DNA of 64,000 bases from Globisporangium splendens (taxonomy: Eukaryota; Oomycota; Peronosporomycetes; Pythiales; Pythiaceae): assembly GCA_006386115.1 (NCBI GenBank), contig VFIW01000002.1, positions 62,001 to 126,000 on the forward strand. The letters are read 5' to 3'. Shown one piece after another: positions 38,642 through 51,104 of the stretch. Position numbers and translations under genes: made by a program. A model generated the notes under the pieces. The model saw only the letters and a program-made list of their open reading frames with translations, searched no databases and had not been told where the DNA came from. How positions within the stretch are numbered: position 1 is the first letter of the stretch; the number at the start of each line of letters is the position of its first letter.

Positions 38642-41600
38642 ATGGCGTCGGAAGGGGGCGGCGCAGACGCGAGCCAGCGCGCGGCGTTCCGCACCACGAC
38701 GCTCGTGAGCGGCTTCGAGGGGAAGGTCGAGTGTGTGACGCACTACTCGTCGCGCGTCGTCATCGGCTCGGGCGACGGCCGCCTCGTCATGTACGACACG
38801 CGCAAGGGCACGTCCACGCCGGGCGTCTCGTACGTGTTCGAGCACGGCCAGGCCGTGGAGCAGATCGTGGCCGTGCCGCACATCCGCATGGTCATCGTCA
38901 TCTCGAACGGCGAACTGAGCGCGCACGGCGCGACGGATCTGCAGCCGCTGCCGTTCGATTTCTCCAAGGTGAACACGCACAAAGCGCGCGTCGTGTGCGT
39001 GAACCAGCGCGGTCCGCCACATTTCCGATTGGGCGTCGCGCTGCTGCGACGCAAGGTGATCCAGATCTACCAGTACCACAACTCGGACAAGTCGTACAAG
39101 TTCCTCCGTGAGTTTGCCGTGCAGGAAGTGCCCGAGTCCATGGCGTGGTACCGCAACAAGGTCGTCGTCGGCTTCCGCAAGGATTACTTTTTACTGAACG
39201 ATAAAAGCGGAGAGAGCGCGCCGATCAACTCGCCGGGCATCCAGAACCCGCAGGTGTACCCCGTGGTGAAGTTGCTGCCGAAAGAGGAGATCTTGGTCTC
39301 CGTCATGGACCGCGTCGGTGTCTACGTGGGCTTCAACGGCGAGCCGCTGCCCAAGACGTCGATCACGTGGTCGCAGTCGCCGATCGCCGTCGAGTACACG
39401 GCACCATACCTCGTGGGGCTCATACCGCGCGTCGGTGTGGAGATCCACAACACGCTCGACCAGTCGTTCGTGCAGCTCATCCCGCTGCAGCGTGTCTCGT
39501 GCATGTTTGGCAATGGCATGAAGTGGGACATGGAGCCACGTCCCACGGGCGATCCCGAGGACGTGGTCATCGTCGGCGTGCGTGACGGCCTCCGGTCGTC
39601 GGTCGTTAAGGTCGAGCAGATGCCGCTCGACCAGCAGATCGGCGAGTTGCTGGATCGTGGTCGCATTGACGAGGCGCAGGAGATTGTCCGGAAATCCATC
39701 GCCGGGCTCCCATCGGACAAGCAGCGTAGCAAGATCAAGCGTTTCCAGCGCCAGGCGACCGTCGCGTTGCTTCGCCGATTGGAGTTCGAGCCTGCAGCCG
39801 ATTACATGTACAAGGCCGCCATCGAGCCGTGCGAGTACATTGCGTTCTTTCCTGACTTCCAGTGCGACTCGTTTGCGTACGAGCCGGCGATCTTCAAGCC
39901 CGAGGTGCTGCCACGCGGCTCGAGCATGTCGCCTGATATCAAGTCTGTGATCAAGGAGATCCTCGCGAGCCACCGGTCGTCGCTCGCGTCGGAGATCACG
40001 CGCACAGACCTGAGCGACCTCGTGGTGTCAGCCAACAAGTCGCTGCTCCGGTTCCTGGAGTTGTACAAGAAGCACGTAAAGAACCAGTCGAGTTCGCGGT
40101 CTCGCGCCGTGTCGCGATCGCGGTCTGTGTCATCGAGCAACTCGTCGCAGCTCAATGGTCCCAAGGACGCGCGCCGCACTGAAGCCATCGACACGGCGCT
40201 GTTCCGGTTGTACGTAAAGTTCAAGAAGCAACGTGAGCTGCTGGCGCTCATTGAGGAGAACAAGAGTGCTGAGACGTGCTCGTTGGAGCTCGAGTCGTGT
40301 GAAGCGTTGCTGCTGAAAAACAAATTGTACTACGAAGTCGGGCAGCTCCGCATCATCCAGGGCAAGCACAAGGACGCTGTCGACGTGTACGCGCGACTGC
40401 ATTCAGGTGAGTACAAGCAAACGAACGTGCCGCGCAGCGCCGTGGAAGCCGCGATCGATGTACTTGTCGCGGTGCCTGAAAACGAGGACAAGTTTATCTA
40501 TGAGCAGTCGATTTGGATCATGAAGGCGACAACACCAAAGCAGGCGCTGCGCATTTTCACGGAGCGGAAGCCGCCACTTTCATCAAATGACGTCGTTGCG
40601 CACCTTCGCGAACACTCGGACGACCCGGCGATCGTGCAGAAGTACCTGGAGACGCTTGTGAAGAGTGAACGCGACAACTTCGCCGTCGCTGCGACCGCTT
40701 CGAGCAGCACGGACTCGTCATCACTTGGCGTGAACGACAGCTACAGTCATTTCCTGGGTGGTGATGCCGAAGAGGACGGAGACGTGGTTTCGGAACCTAA
40801 TGCCACGGTCGATCCGCACCACACGCGACTGGCGCTCGAGTACCTGGATGAAGTGTTGAAGCTCGTGAGTGCCGGCGAGACGCCGTCCAAGTCGCACCCG
40901 GGCAAAGAACCTGGTTCGTTGGGCGATGCCCGTAAGCGGCTGCTGAAGTTCCTGAAATCGGGCTCGTCCCGGTACGATGTCACGCCGCTGGTTGCGAAAA
41001 TCAAGGGCTCTGCGCTGTACAACGAGTTTGTGATCCTTTGTGGTCGTGGCGGTCTTCATGAAGAAGCGATTCAATGCCTAGCGTGCGAACTGAACGACTT
41101 GAAGGGCGCCGAGAGCTACTCGACCAAGTATGGCGCTGCTGGCAGCCGCTCGTCGTTGAGTGCGAGTGCAAACGGAAAGAAGAAGAAGACTGACGGCAAC
41201 GATGCGCTGTTGCAACTGGTGAAATTGTGCTTCAACCCACCCGACGAGTCCAAGCGCGCGGCGTTCACGGACTTCGCGTTCCAGCTGCTGAGTCGCCATG
41301 GCAAGACCATGGACGGCAAAGCCGTGCTCGAGATCATCCCGGCGACGACGCCACTCAGCAAATTGGTCGAGTATTTCAGTCAAGTGCTACCGAACAGCGC
41401 TCACAACGTGCGCGAGATGCGCATCGCCAAGAGCTTGTCGAATGTTTACAACCTGCAGGTGCAGTGCACGCGCGTTGAGAAGCTGAACCAGAGCGTCGAG
41501 ATCGACCCGAACACAGTCTGCTTTTCGTGCAAGAAACGCATCGGCGACATCGTGTTCGCCGTGTACCCGAATGGCAACGTTGTGCACTACAACTGCACGA

Positions 41601-41647
41601 ACGGCAAGCTCGACGTGTGTCCCGTCACGGGCGAAAAGTTCTCCTAG
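38642..41647 (+). CDS. VPS39: VPS39/VAM6-like subunit of the HOPS tethering complex
   Basis: Tethers late endosomes and vacuoles/lysosomes and binds a Rab7-type GTPase. Single exon, 1001 residues. The N-terminal 330 residues form a citron-homology (CNH) beta-propeller (FEGKVECVTHYSSRVVIG ... VPESMAWYRNKVVVGFRKDY). A long alpha-solenoid follows, with vacuolar sorting domain 39 segments (LGDARKRLLKFLKSG) and a Ser-rich linker near 480–500. The protein ends with the VPS39/TRAP1-type zinc-binding end: CFSCKKRIGD, VVHYNC and a final Cys in DVCPVTGEKFS. Length and domain order fit VPS39; the paralogue TGFBRAP1/VPS3 is the main alternative. It stands head to head with the HAD-like gene. Confidence 0.88.
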   Translation: MASEGGGADASQRAAFRTTTLVSGFEGKVECVTHYSSRVVIGSGDGRLVMYDTRKGTSTPGVSYVFEHGQAVEQIVAVPHIRMVIVISNGELSAHGATDLQPLPFDFSKVNTHKARVVCVNQRGPPHFRLGVALLRRKVIQIYQYHNSDKSYKFLREFAVQEVPESMAWYRNKVVVGFRKDYFLLNDKSGESAPINSPGIQNPQVYPVVKLLPKEEILVSVMDRVGVYVGFNGEPLPKTSITWSQSPIAVEYTAPYLVGLIPRVGVEIHNTLDQSFVQLIPLQRVSCMFGNGMKWDMEPRPTGDPEDVVIVGVRDGLRSSVVKVEQMPLDQQIGELLDRGRIDEAQEIVRKSIAGLPSDKQRSKIKRFQRQATVALLRRLEFEPAADYMYKAAIEPCEYIAFFPDFQCDSFAYEPAIFKPEVLPRGSSMSPDIKSVIKEILASHRSSLASEITRTDLSDLVVSANKSLLRFLELYKKHVKNQSSSRSRAVSRSRSVSSSNSSQLNGPKDARRTEAIDTALFRLYVKFKKQRELLALIEENKSAETCSLELESCEALLLKNKLYYEVGQLRIIQGKHKDAVDVYARLHSGEYKQTNVPRSAVEAAIDVLVAVPENEDKFIYEQSIWIMKATTPKQALRIFTERKPPLSSNDVVAHLREHSDDPAIVQKYLETLVKSERDNFAVAATASSSTDSSSLGVNDSYSHFLGGDAEEDGDVVSEPNATVDPHHTRLALEYLDEVLKLVSAGETPSKSHPGKEPGSLGDARKRLLKFLKSGSSRYDVTPLVAKIKGSALYNEFVILCGRGGLHEEAIQCLACELNDLKGAESYSTKYGAAGSRSSLSASANGKKKKTDGNDALLQLVKLCFNPPDESKRAAFTDFAFQLLSRHGKTMDGKAVLEIIPATTPLSKLVEYFSQVLPNSAHNVREMRIAKSLSNVYNLQVQCTRVEKLNQSVEIDPNTVCFSCKKRIGDIVFAVYPNGNVVHYNCTNGKLDVCPVTGEKFS

Positions 41648-41808
41648 TTGCCTTGTGACACACAGCAAAAGCAAATCCAGTGGCTCTTAACCAGCGTCCT
41701 TTTCACTCTCTAACCTCTTTGACCCAAAGTATAAAATGTTCATGTAGATGTTTGTTACTCTTGCTTGTATGCGGCTTTAACATCAATTTCCCCAGACTCA
41801 AGCCGTGA

Positions 41809-43325
41809 TCAAGAACGTCGACGCCCTGCTGAGCCACTACCACTAGCCTTGGAATGCTCCGGCGCGTTCATGTAGTTCTGGCACGAGCTGAAAAAGTCCT
41901 GCCCCAGTTGAATGCGCTCTTGCTCGGAAAACGTATCGCAGACTGCTAAATGGTCGTCGATGCTCTCGTGGGTGGCCACGAGGAACATGTGCGGACACGC
42001 GGACGCTGGTCCCATCTCCTGCTGCACGTAGTCGGCAAAGGACACGAGCTTGTCCTGTTTGTACGAGAACACCTGGCCGTTCTCGAGCCGTCCCGTGGGG
42101 GTCCACGCGGTCTTGTCCTCCTGCGCCATCTCGATGCGCCGAAGCACGCACACTTCCTTGCCCTTGAGGTGTGGACACAATCGCTTCTGGATCAGCCGTC
42201 GGAGCCGCAAGTGCGCGAGGCGATGCGCCGGTTTCTTGCGCTTTTTCCACTTGGATGAGGAAGCAGAACCTGGTGCCGGCGTGAGCTGCGGCGACTGCGA
42301 ACTTGTCTGCGAGGACGGCGTCGGCGACGAGCATAGTGCGAGCGCACGGGACGCACTCTTGCCAGTGCCATTGGCTGCAGATCGCTTGCCAGGTCTCGTC
42401 GGTGTGTTCGTCGCCACTGGTGTAGATGAAGTAGAACTAGGACCAAGAGCCTCTCTTTCACCCAGCGTCGAGTGAACGACTGGATGTGCTGAGAGCGAAA
42501 CCAAGTCCTGTCGTCGCTGCAGCCACCCAAGCTCAGGGTGGCACTGCCGCATCGCCGCGTGGATCACGTCGGCGTCCGATGCTCGCTGGACCTGCGCCAA
42601 GTGCTCCGCGAGCTTGTACACTCTGGTCACGCCGCTTTGGCTCGTACTCAGGTCGAACCGCCACAGCTCGTACGCCTTGAGCGCATTCTCGCGCGTCAGG
42701 TACGTCCCGACGGGGACCGGGTGCTCCTGGATGTTGACGTTCACGACCCACTTCTTGGTTTTCCCGTCAACGAGGATCTCCTGCAGGTCCGGGATGCCCG
42801 CACTCGCGTCAAACTGCAGGTCGCCTGGCTGAGAGCTCTTTCCTACTTGGAGTTTGTTCAGTCTCTCCTGCAAGCGCTAGTTATATAAGCGTGCGTGTGC
42901 AAACCGTCATCAGTCAACTTCTCTATCGCACACACGCATCAGTCCATAATGATATGCACAACCCATCTCACCTGTAGCTCTTGCTGCTGCTCGTGTGAGC
43001 GCGCGACCTTGAGCAGTTGCTCGATATCGAGCTTGAACGCGTTCACCGTGCCGTACTGGTACGTGTTGAGTCGGTTCAGGATCGTGTGGCAGTGGTGCTT
43101 GTAGTGGTCAATGCGCACTGCCTGCTGCTGTTCGGATCCGGATGGTGATGGTGCTGGGGTGGTCGTGCTCGCGCTCGCGTTGCTGACAGGCGGGGGTGTC
43201 AGTATTGCGAGCTGCTGCTGCTTGGCTGCTGCGGCGGAGGAGATCGTCATTTGCTGGAGCTGTAGTTGCCTCACCACGGGCGAGAACTCGCTGCGGAGCT
43301 GCTCGTTGAGCGCCAGGACGTCCAT
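41809..43325 (-). CDS. AP2-like-domain protein, unknown function
   Basis: Exons 42972–43325 and 41809–42867 code 470 residues. The N-terminal 110 residues are Gln/Ala/Pro-rich and helical. Around residues 140–185 the sequence TKKWVVNVNIQEHPVPVGTY, LTRENALKAYELWRFDL has the strand pattern and the TxExAxxAYxxW signature of AP2/ERF-type DNA-binding folds, which suggests a DNA-binding role (inference from pattern, not a firm family match). A Ser/Thr/Pro-rich linker with a basic KWKKRKKPAHR patch (possible nuclear signal) leads to a C-terminal domain with YKQDKLVSFADYVQQEM. The start ATG at 43325 is preceded by an in-frame stop nearby. Confidence 0.65.
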
Positions 43326-43587
43326 CTGGGAGTTGCTGATCTCGTTGCTTCCTGCCGCTCACACTATGGGAGCACAACAGGAAAACCTGGAAAACACAGC
43401 CAACTTGATCGCTTCTTTCTTTTTATAATGTTCAAAAGCAATTATCAATTTGTAGAGTGATATCAGTACGCAATTTTGAGCACAGAACCCAAAACAAAAG
43501 AGCTGTTGTTTTAGTTTGGGTTTGGCATCCACACACAATACAGTACAGATTATATAACATAATAGCATCATGTCCTGATAAAACAAT

Positions 43588-46500
43588 TTATGAGTCCGTG
43601 TTGAGGCACAATGCGACACCTTGCAGCACCCAGTGGTTCGCGTGCTCGTGGGAGAACAGATTGGCTTCAAAGATCAGTCCAACGCCCATGGCGTTGTACC
43701 GCGATTGCGTCACGTACACGGGCGTGCGGAACGTGTTTTGCAGCTTGAGCCGGTTCGCTTCAATCGGGATCACCTGCAGGATCGGGAGCTCTTCGATGAG
43801 CTTCTTCGGGTGTGTGGCGCCAAGCAGCTTCTCGCGAGGTCCCAGGACGCGCCTTCAAGGTACAGACCACTCACGTAACACCCCATCTCCAGTCTCTCCT
43901 CGATCTGACTGGCATCCGTGTAGTTTGTCACTTTCGTGTACAAAGTCGACTTGGTCAAGTGACCAGTTCTTGGCTCGACAGGTTGCCTGCACCATCGCTG
44001 TGAGGTACGACTCGGGGATCCCAAGACCGGACAGCCACATTACTTTTGGATCGCCGTGCTCGACCCAGTTCATGTATTGCACGAATCGCAGCATGAAGTG
44101 CTCCATCCAGCTCCCCAACGGCTCCTCTGTCTTGGGGGACAACGAGCGCCACATATTTGGCAAGAAGCCATCATACAACGCATTGCCCACAGCGTCAAGC
44201 TCGTCGCTCATACCGATTTCACCGATCAGCGCCTTTTGGAGATCACTCAACGACGACGTCATTCGTGCCGCGAGCATGTTCCATCGATCCAGTTCCTGGA
44301 GCAATACAACCTGAGTCGGCGTTGGTGTCCCTCCTAGACGCTTCCGAATCAACTCCACATCCACTTGCTCGGGGGACTTTAGACTGGATATCGCTCGCAA
44401 CGTCGCCAATGTACTTTTCTCGGGAGACACCAGCACCTGATTGCGCTGAACGCGGTTGCAAGCTGATCAAGTCCCGCCATACCGACTTGGACATGTTGGT
44501 GTAGTACCTGATCTCTGCGTTCGGATGGAGCCCAAACACCGCTGGGCTATTCGTCAGTGGCAGCGTTTCGACCATCTGGGTGTAAACTTCCAAGTCGCTG
44601 TTCCCTGCTGGTAACCCGTAGTCGAATCCAGACTGGCTGGAGTAGAAAGTCTGACAATCGTCAAAGAGGAAGTCGCCCATGTACTCGGACAGGTACGTTG
44701 TGAGGATACGACGATCGTAATCGTCACTTACACGGCCACTATGCATCGCGTCTCCGATGAGGTACTTGAGTGACCCCCATGGCAACTGCTCATCGCCATC
44801 GACGTACGCCTTGTAGAAATACAAACTCAGCAGCTTTCGGGAAATGTTGAAGTCGGGCTCGTTGAAGCCATAGCTCACATTGTCCAAAGAGTTGTGGAAC
44901 ACGTTCAGGAACGATGTCAGCGAGACTTCGTGCATTTCCATGATCGTCGACAGCGCTGACATCGCAAAGTACATGATCGATCCTCGCACGGCCACTGTTG
45001 TGTACACTGTTCTGGCTTTTGTGATCTCATCTTTCGTGAAACTGGAAAGTTCGAGCTTCGTACCGATTTCGGCCGCTTTGTTCTTCGTTTCATCCAGAGT
45101 CGCAATGAGTTCTTCGTTGTCAGGGATATCACCAGTGCTGTTCGACAGCTCGCGTAGCAACGTGTCTTCCAATTCGACGATCATCTGAGTATTCTCGGGC
45201 ATCTCAGTCACCAGATCGCGGTACTGCTCCTCTAGATCTGGCCACTCGTGTGCGACGACAATATCTAGGAGCTGATTTGCAAGTCCACCTTGCGTGACGC
45301 TGTAGTTCACGATCATCGTTTTGCCCATCACTTCAGGCGAATAGCGCGGATTTGCTAGCTTGGATGTGAAGTACAGGCGGAAATTGGGATCCCATTCCAC
45401 ATTTTTGTCTCCAAGTTTGATGAACCGCTGAGACCCTTCCATGAACATACTCTTTTCGAGCACAGGGTCCAGAATTGGATCCAGTTCTTCGTCAACGCTT
45501 TCGAAGAGGAATGGGTTTCCGAATCGAATGGCAAGCTCCAAGTGTTTCATGAAATCGGAATCGCTGAGCGTCTTGACCGTGAGATTGTTCTTCTCCTCTT
45601 TCTTCTCGATCCAGTTCACTGCCTGCTGCTGAGGGTCAATACACAACGGGAAACGACTCGCCTTCGTTTCTGCATTTGATCTGCCTGGGATTTCAGACCT
45701 TGCAATTCCGAGTTTGCTTCTGGAATTGTTTCGATAGCGTATCTAATTCAGTCTTCAAGCGTTGCAATGTTTCTGTCAAATCGGCAAGTTCCTGCTCCTT
45801 GACCGCTTGCTCTTTCTCCATCGTCTTGACTTTTTGCTTTAACGGCTCGACGCTTTTTGCGACGTCATAGTATTTCACAATGGCGACAAGCCAAATCAAT
45901 AATCCTGCTCCGGTCTTAGAAATGGATTTCATGTTTTCCACATTCAGATCTGGGTTCTTGAAAAACGTCTTGATCTTTGTGATCATCTTGGACGAGATCT
46001 TGTCCTTTTCGTACTCCTTCAGCAGAGTGAGCAAATTCGGATTACTGAGCATGACTTTTGCTCCTTCCCAGTCAAGATCGAGCTCTTGTCCTGCCGGCTT
46101 CAGAATCAGCACACACATGCAAACTGACATCACAAGAGGGGGTGGTGAAGCAAACGACTTGATTTCCGTCAGATCCGCCTTCGAGAGATCTTGCAACGCT
46201 GCAGCAGCAGCTTCAATCGCAGGAAGCGCTTCTAAAAGAGCGATGTCAGCCTCTTCTTTCTCCTTCGCGATCAGCACGGGCGCTTTCTCGCACTCAATTT
46301 GTGTCATCGATGCCACTTCTTGCTGCTTCGTCGCAACAGTGGATTTCTCTTCAATCGTCTTGATCAGAGCTTCACAGGCTAACGTTTTTTCGTCGACAGT
46401 CACTTTCTTCTCCGAGAGTTCGGCTTGCATCCGATCGACTGCCTGCGACGCTTCATTCAGCTTCGTCAGTCCTCCTTTCAACCGAGAAATCCCTGCGCTG

Positions 46501-49500
46501 GCTTTCTGGTTGTTCTCCTTTAACTGCAAGCGGTAGTTCGAGATCAGGTCCAAGTAGGTTTTTGGAGTGACATAGTAGTATCGTCGAATCTCTTCCGCGA
46601 ATTGGTGCGCGACTGTGACAACACGCAAGTGAGCATGCACCAGATGGTTCGTTACCTGGGCCCGAAAATCTTCTCGAATGGTTTCCTCAGCAAGGAAATA
46701 CTGCGCGACGTTATGAAGCGCATCTTCTGGCCATGGAAAGAGCCAATCGATGACAGTGGCAGAAACAAGATCGGGGAAATTACGGCACCGCGTTCGCAGA
46801 GTACTTCCAGAGGGTGACATCGCCAAGATGATGTGCAGATTCTGTCGGCAACGATTAATGTAGAACTTTCAGCAATTCTCACTGGTTTCCACCAGACCAG
46901 CAGCTTTCACTTCATCACCCACCATTGACGATAGTCCATCTTTCTCGCCTTGCTCGAAGAGCGCCGGCACCATCCCTGTGGTCAGCATGTTATTGATGAA
47001 CTCAAGAAAGCCTTCTTCGACGGCGTGCGCATCCGTGAAGAGGAAGACCACTTTGTTTTTGCCCAATTTGCGATACAGATCCTTCAAGTTCTCGTGGAAC
47101 TCGTTTTCGCCATAGCCGCGTGTGAGGGAAATCTCAAAGAGGTCACATCCAGCAGTAAATGCTGCCAGGCGAGACAGACTTTGCTTGCCACTGCCACCGA
47201 CACCGATCAGCAGTGCATGGCCAACGGATTCCGAATGATACGCAAGATCCGAGACAAATGCTCCAAAGCCATTTCGAACAGCACCAACGCCATAGGTTTG
47301 TTATCCAGATTGTACGTCTCAAGCGCTTCGTCGAAAATGCTTCGAATAGGCTTGTAGGAGTCCATATCTTGGTATAATCGCGGATCTTCGGTAGACTGGC
47401 CGGTAATGCGGCCAATGCAATCAGCATAATCACCAAAGATGATCGGGTCAACCATCGCGAAACCAGCCTCTGGTGCAAACGTTTCTTTGATAATCGCACC
47501 TATTGCACTATCGCAAACTGCATTATCGGCTTCACTCGTTAGCCGATCGCAGAAGATGCGCTTGATCTCGTTTCACCACAGACGCGCAATCGTTTGGGAT
47601 TTGCCAAATTTATCTGGAGTCGCGAGACAGATCCCCTCGCAAACTCGTCCCAAGTCACGTAGATTGAAGATGTAGTGAAACTTCGATGGCGTCGGCGGCA
47701 ACTTCTCAACGACAAACTCGAAAAAGCGGAGCAGCGCTTCAGTCATTTTTTGATCCTTTGTCTTTAATGTCGTCGTCGAAGTTCCGCAAGTACGTCGCGA
47801 CAATCGAACCGTAAATATGCTTCAATACTTCTTCCGTTGGCGGGGTAAGGTTGTACACATTGAACTGCGCGACGAATCGTGGATCCACTTGGTTTCTTCC
47901 TCCACCTGGCGGGTCCATGGCGCCAATAAAGAGAAGGTCCTTCAAGATGCGCAAATCGAGCTCTTTACCACGGTCATAAATGCTTCCTCTAGACATCACA
48001 AAATGCAGCAGAGCAATAGGTTGCTGGGTACCATAGAGATCCACCTTGGGTATGTTCAGGTCATCAATGAAGATGGTCAGCTTTTTACCCGCTGGTGGAC
48101 CATAGATTTTTCCCGACCGCTTGTCCACATTCGCTTGCAAGTTTGTTTGAACGTCCAGACTGCTCGTTCGACTGGAAAAGTTCAAATTGAGTGTCGAACA
48201 CGCTTGCTGATCCAGATCCTTGAGAGTGGCGAAAATCCAACCCGCAGCACATCTTCAAGATCCTTCAGTTGCATTTTCAGCAAGTGAGTTTCCACCAGAG
48301 TGAGTGTCGCGAGAAGCGAGTCGTACTGTCGAAGCATCAGCGTTAGCTCTTGCACGTACTGATGGTACTTGTCTTCTTGCAAAGTCACGTTCAGTGCCTC
48401 TTCTGGAATTTCAAACCTAAGACGATCTAGAAATTTGGCTTCTTTGATAATCAGTGTCAGTTCAGGGGAAAAATTCGAGAAATATGGCGGCGGCGGAAGC
48501 TTGTACGCCATCGCTCCTGTTTCTGATTTTCCCGCTTCGATCAATTTCGGACCGAGGATAGACTGCTTCAAGCAGTGCTGGCACCTTATCTTTCCAGTCT
48601 TTATGGAGCTGGCGGATGTACGCGTCCACTGCTCGAGCGAATACCAATACTTCTCTTTGACTTCTTCACCGAGAGGACTCTTTAACAGATCGTTCATCGC
48701 GCGAAAGCGTAGTATAGGTTTCTTCGCGCGCAAATACAATGCGCGAGCCCAACTGATCGCACCTGCCACAGGAGGATGATTTCTGAATACCGGCGGATTG
48801 TGCTTGCATTTTTGAAATTGCTCGTCCAGCTTCTCGAGCTCCTTCGTGTACTGCATCAAAATGTCCTTGTATTTCTCCATCATCTGCTTGTTGATGGACT
48901 CATGAGACTGGATATTTTGAAATTCTGCAACAAATCGAAAGCTCCTTCTGCAGAACGAAGTTTCTGGAAAGATGTGTCAATGAACTTTCGCGTCACATTC
49001 TCGATTTCACTCACTTTATCTCGGAATTGCACCATGACAGACTCCCAGCTCGTCTTGTACCCGCGATCGAAGATCTTGAACGGCACACTTTCAAACGGTG
49101 CAATCAAGCTTTCCACACGCGCAATAACTTCATCGATTCCCTGCGAGTCTCCTGTGACGGACTTCAACTCTGAACCAAGAAATTTGTTGAATTGATCCAA
49201 CACCGTTGCAACTTCTTGGAGATTTTCGCAAATTTTGGCTGTGTAGTTGGTCTGTTCAAATAGGCGCTTCCGGTCAAACTCCCATCGATGATCAGTGCCG
49301 CTGGCTTCAATTCGCTCGCGTACTTTCATGTACGTAGAATGCCAGAGTTCAAGAACCATCTCTGCCTTTTTGATGCAATGCAACGCATTTTCTGGACTCT
49401 TCCTCAGAATTGTGTGGATGTTGATTTCTGCCGCGACTTTATCTGCGATCTCGAACGCGATTCTCTCCATCAAAGGCACCATCCGTTCGTCTGTGTTGTA

Positions 49501-51104
49501 ATGGCGCGAGATAATCCAGACCATACGGATGGCATTCGTCATGGACGGGAGCGTGTCTGCAACTGCTATGAATGACCCATTCGCGATGTTCTTGAAATGA
49601 CGTTCCAGGGTCGTCAGAAACTTGACGTTGTCTTTTGCTTCAATGTACAACTTGCTCAACTCGGAGAAATGGCACTTGAAAGTGAGGAGCATACTTGCCT
49701 CAACAAGTTCAAGCAGTTTGATCATTTTCTGCACGCTTGCCATATCGATCTGCTCATAAATTGTACTCAGCGTCGCATTGCGTTCACGCCAAAACTCGAT
49801 TTCAGCGAGAGGACCTTTTCGCTTTCGAGTCTTTCGCATTTCCTGATCAACCACATTTGCAACGCTCTTTGGCCATTCTTCTAGAGCTTGCTCAAGGATG
49901 TTGATGAGCTCATAATCGTCTAAATGAGACTCTGGCTTGGAGATAACAACATCCGGAATATTGAGATGAATATCTCCTTGAATCTGCTGGATCGCATTCG
50001 TGATTTGTGAAGAAAACTTCACCAAGTTGCTCTTGAATTCATTTCGGACTGCGTCAATAACTTTCAAGGCTTGGTGGAGCGCTACACCATTACTTGATGT
50101 CGAAGTTGCTGACAGTACTCCAGCGGCTTTTGCCTCTTCCATATCAATTGCGCTGTTGTTGACACCGTCATGGGACAGCTGTGGGTCTAGTAACGGCATA
50201 AACACGTGGCAAATGATTCCTTCCAGGTTAGACAGCAAATCCCCAGATGAACAGCCAATTTCCACATTTACATGATGAATTTTTTCGTGCGCGTCACTTG
50301 AAGCTGCTTGGACGACGATTGGCCCAGCAGCGACTTTGATAAGAAACACGCTTGTCGCGTCCGCGGAATCTACGGGTAGGATGTTGACAAACACGTTGCA
50401 GATCTGTTTCACTTCGATCCTCGTGCGCTTGGTGATCTTTTTCACTTTCTCCACGGTGTGCTCAGGGGTAGCGGACTCTAGGAACAATTGCTCGTCAGTC
50501 AATTCTGCTGTTTGCGGAGGAGCAGCCGTGGTGTCAGATGAAGCGTCTAAGAGCGCAATAATGAATTCGATGAGCTAAGAGCTGCGCTTTTGGAGGATGC
50601 TCGACAAAACGAAAGAAGAAAAGCAGTTATTCTCAAATTACCTGGTGACGGTTCTTCGCGAACGACTTCCATTTCTTCTTCCACTATAACAACAATGGCC
50701 GTTTACACGAGATTTACGGTATACAAACAAACAAACCTTGAAGCGATAAACACACCTTCTACTCGGTACTCTTCATGCGAGAGATAAAAGAACAAAATGC
50801 TACCCGCCTCCGTGTCAGGTTGGAAAAAGCTCTTCAGAATCTCGCCTGGAGTGCCCGTAGCTTTCAAGCTCTAGCGTACAAAACGCATCATTACATCAAA
50901 TCATCAGTGAGATACTTCAAGTCGCGTGTTAATGGGAGACGGATATGCACGCACCTCTGTTTGGTTGCCCATGCTGCGAAAGCTTGCGCGGCGCGTTTTC
51001 GCTGTCAAAATGGCGTCAAACACATTCTGCTCAATGTCGAGCGCGCGGGTGACGAGTCGCCTGCACAAGTGTTGCACTTGCATGACATCGACGGCGTGCA
51101 GCAT
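43588..51104 (-). pseudogene. Dynein heavy chain pseudogene (flagellar type), deleted and frameshifted
   Basis: Order on the minus strand: N-terminal tail (about 51104–48240, DHC_N1-like; e.g. NPPVFRNHPPVAGAISWARA), then directly AAA3 (from 48200, NFSSRTSSLDVQ, IYGPPAGKKLTIFIDDLN), AAA4, stalk coil 1 and microtubule-binding region, part of AAA5, AAA6 and the C-terminal domain (to 43588). The end of the tail, the linker, AAA1 (the motor's main ATPase) and AAA2 are gone, as are stalk coil 2 and the start of AAA5 near 45650–45700. In-frame TGA codons lie at about 47573 and 46879 (the latter replaces a conserved Trp). Frameshifts are visible near 48917, 48500–48650, 47750, 47230 (inside the AAA4 P-loop), 45700, 44400, 43950 and 43800. 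It spans about 7.5 kb where an intact gene needs about 13 kb. Small 5' exons (50955–51104, 50737–50870) look coding but do not join cleanly. Motor function is impossible as read. Confidence 0.88.

Noticed and set aside
28260..47575. Reassigned or recoded TGA (two TGG–TGA contexts)
   Set aside because: Several intact genes here end at TGA (for example at 13170 and 23480), and the two interrupted loci carry other lesions, so TGA acts as a normal stop. No selenocysteine context was seen.
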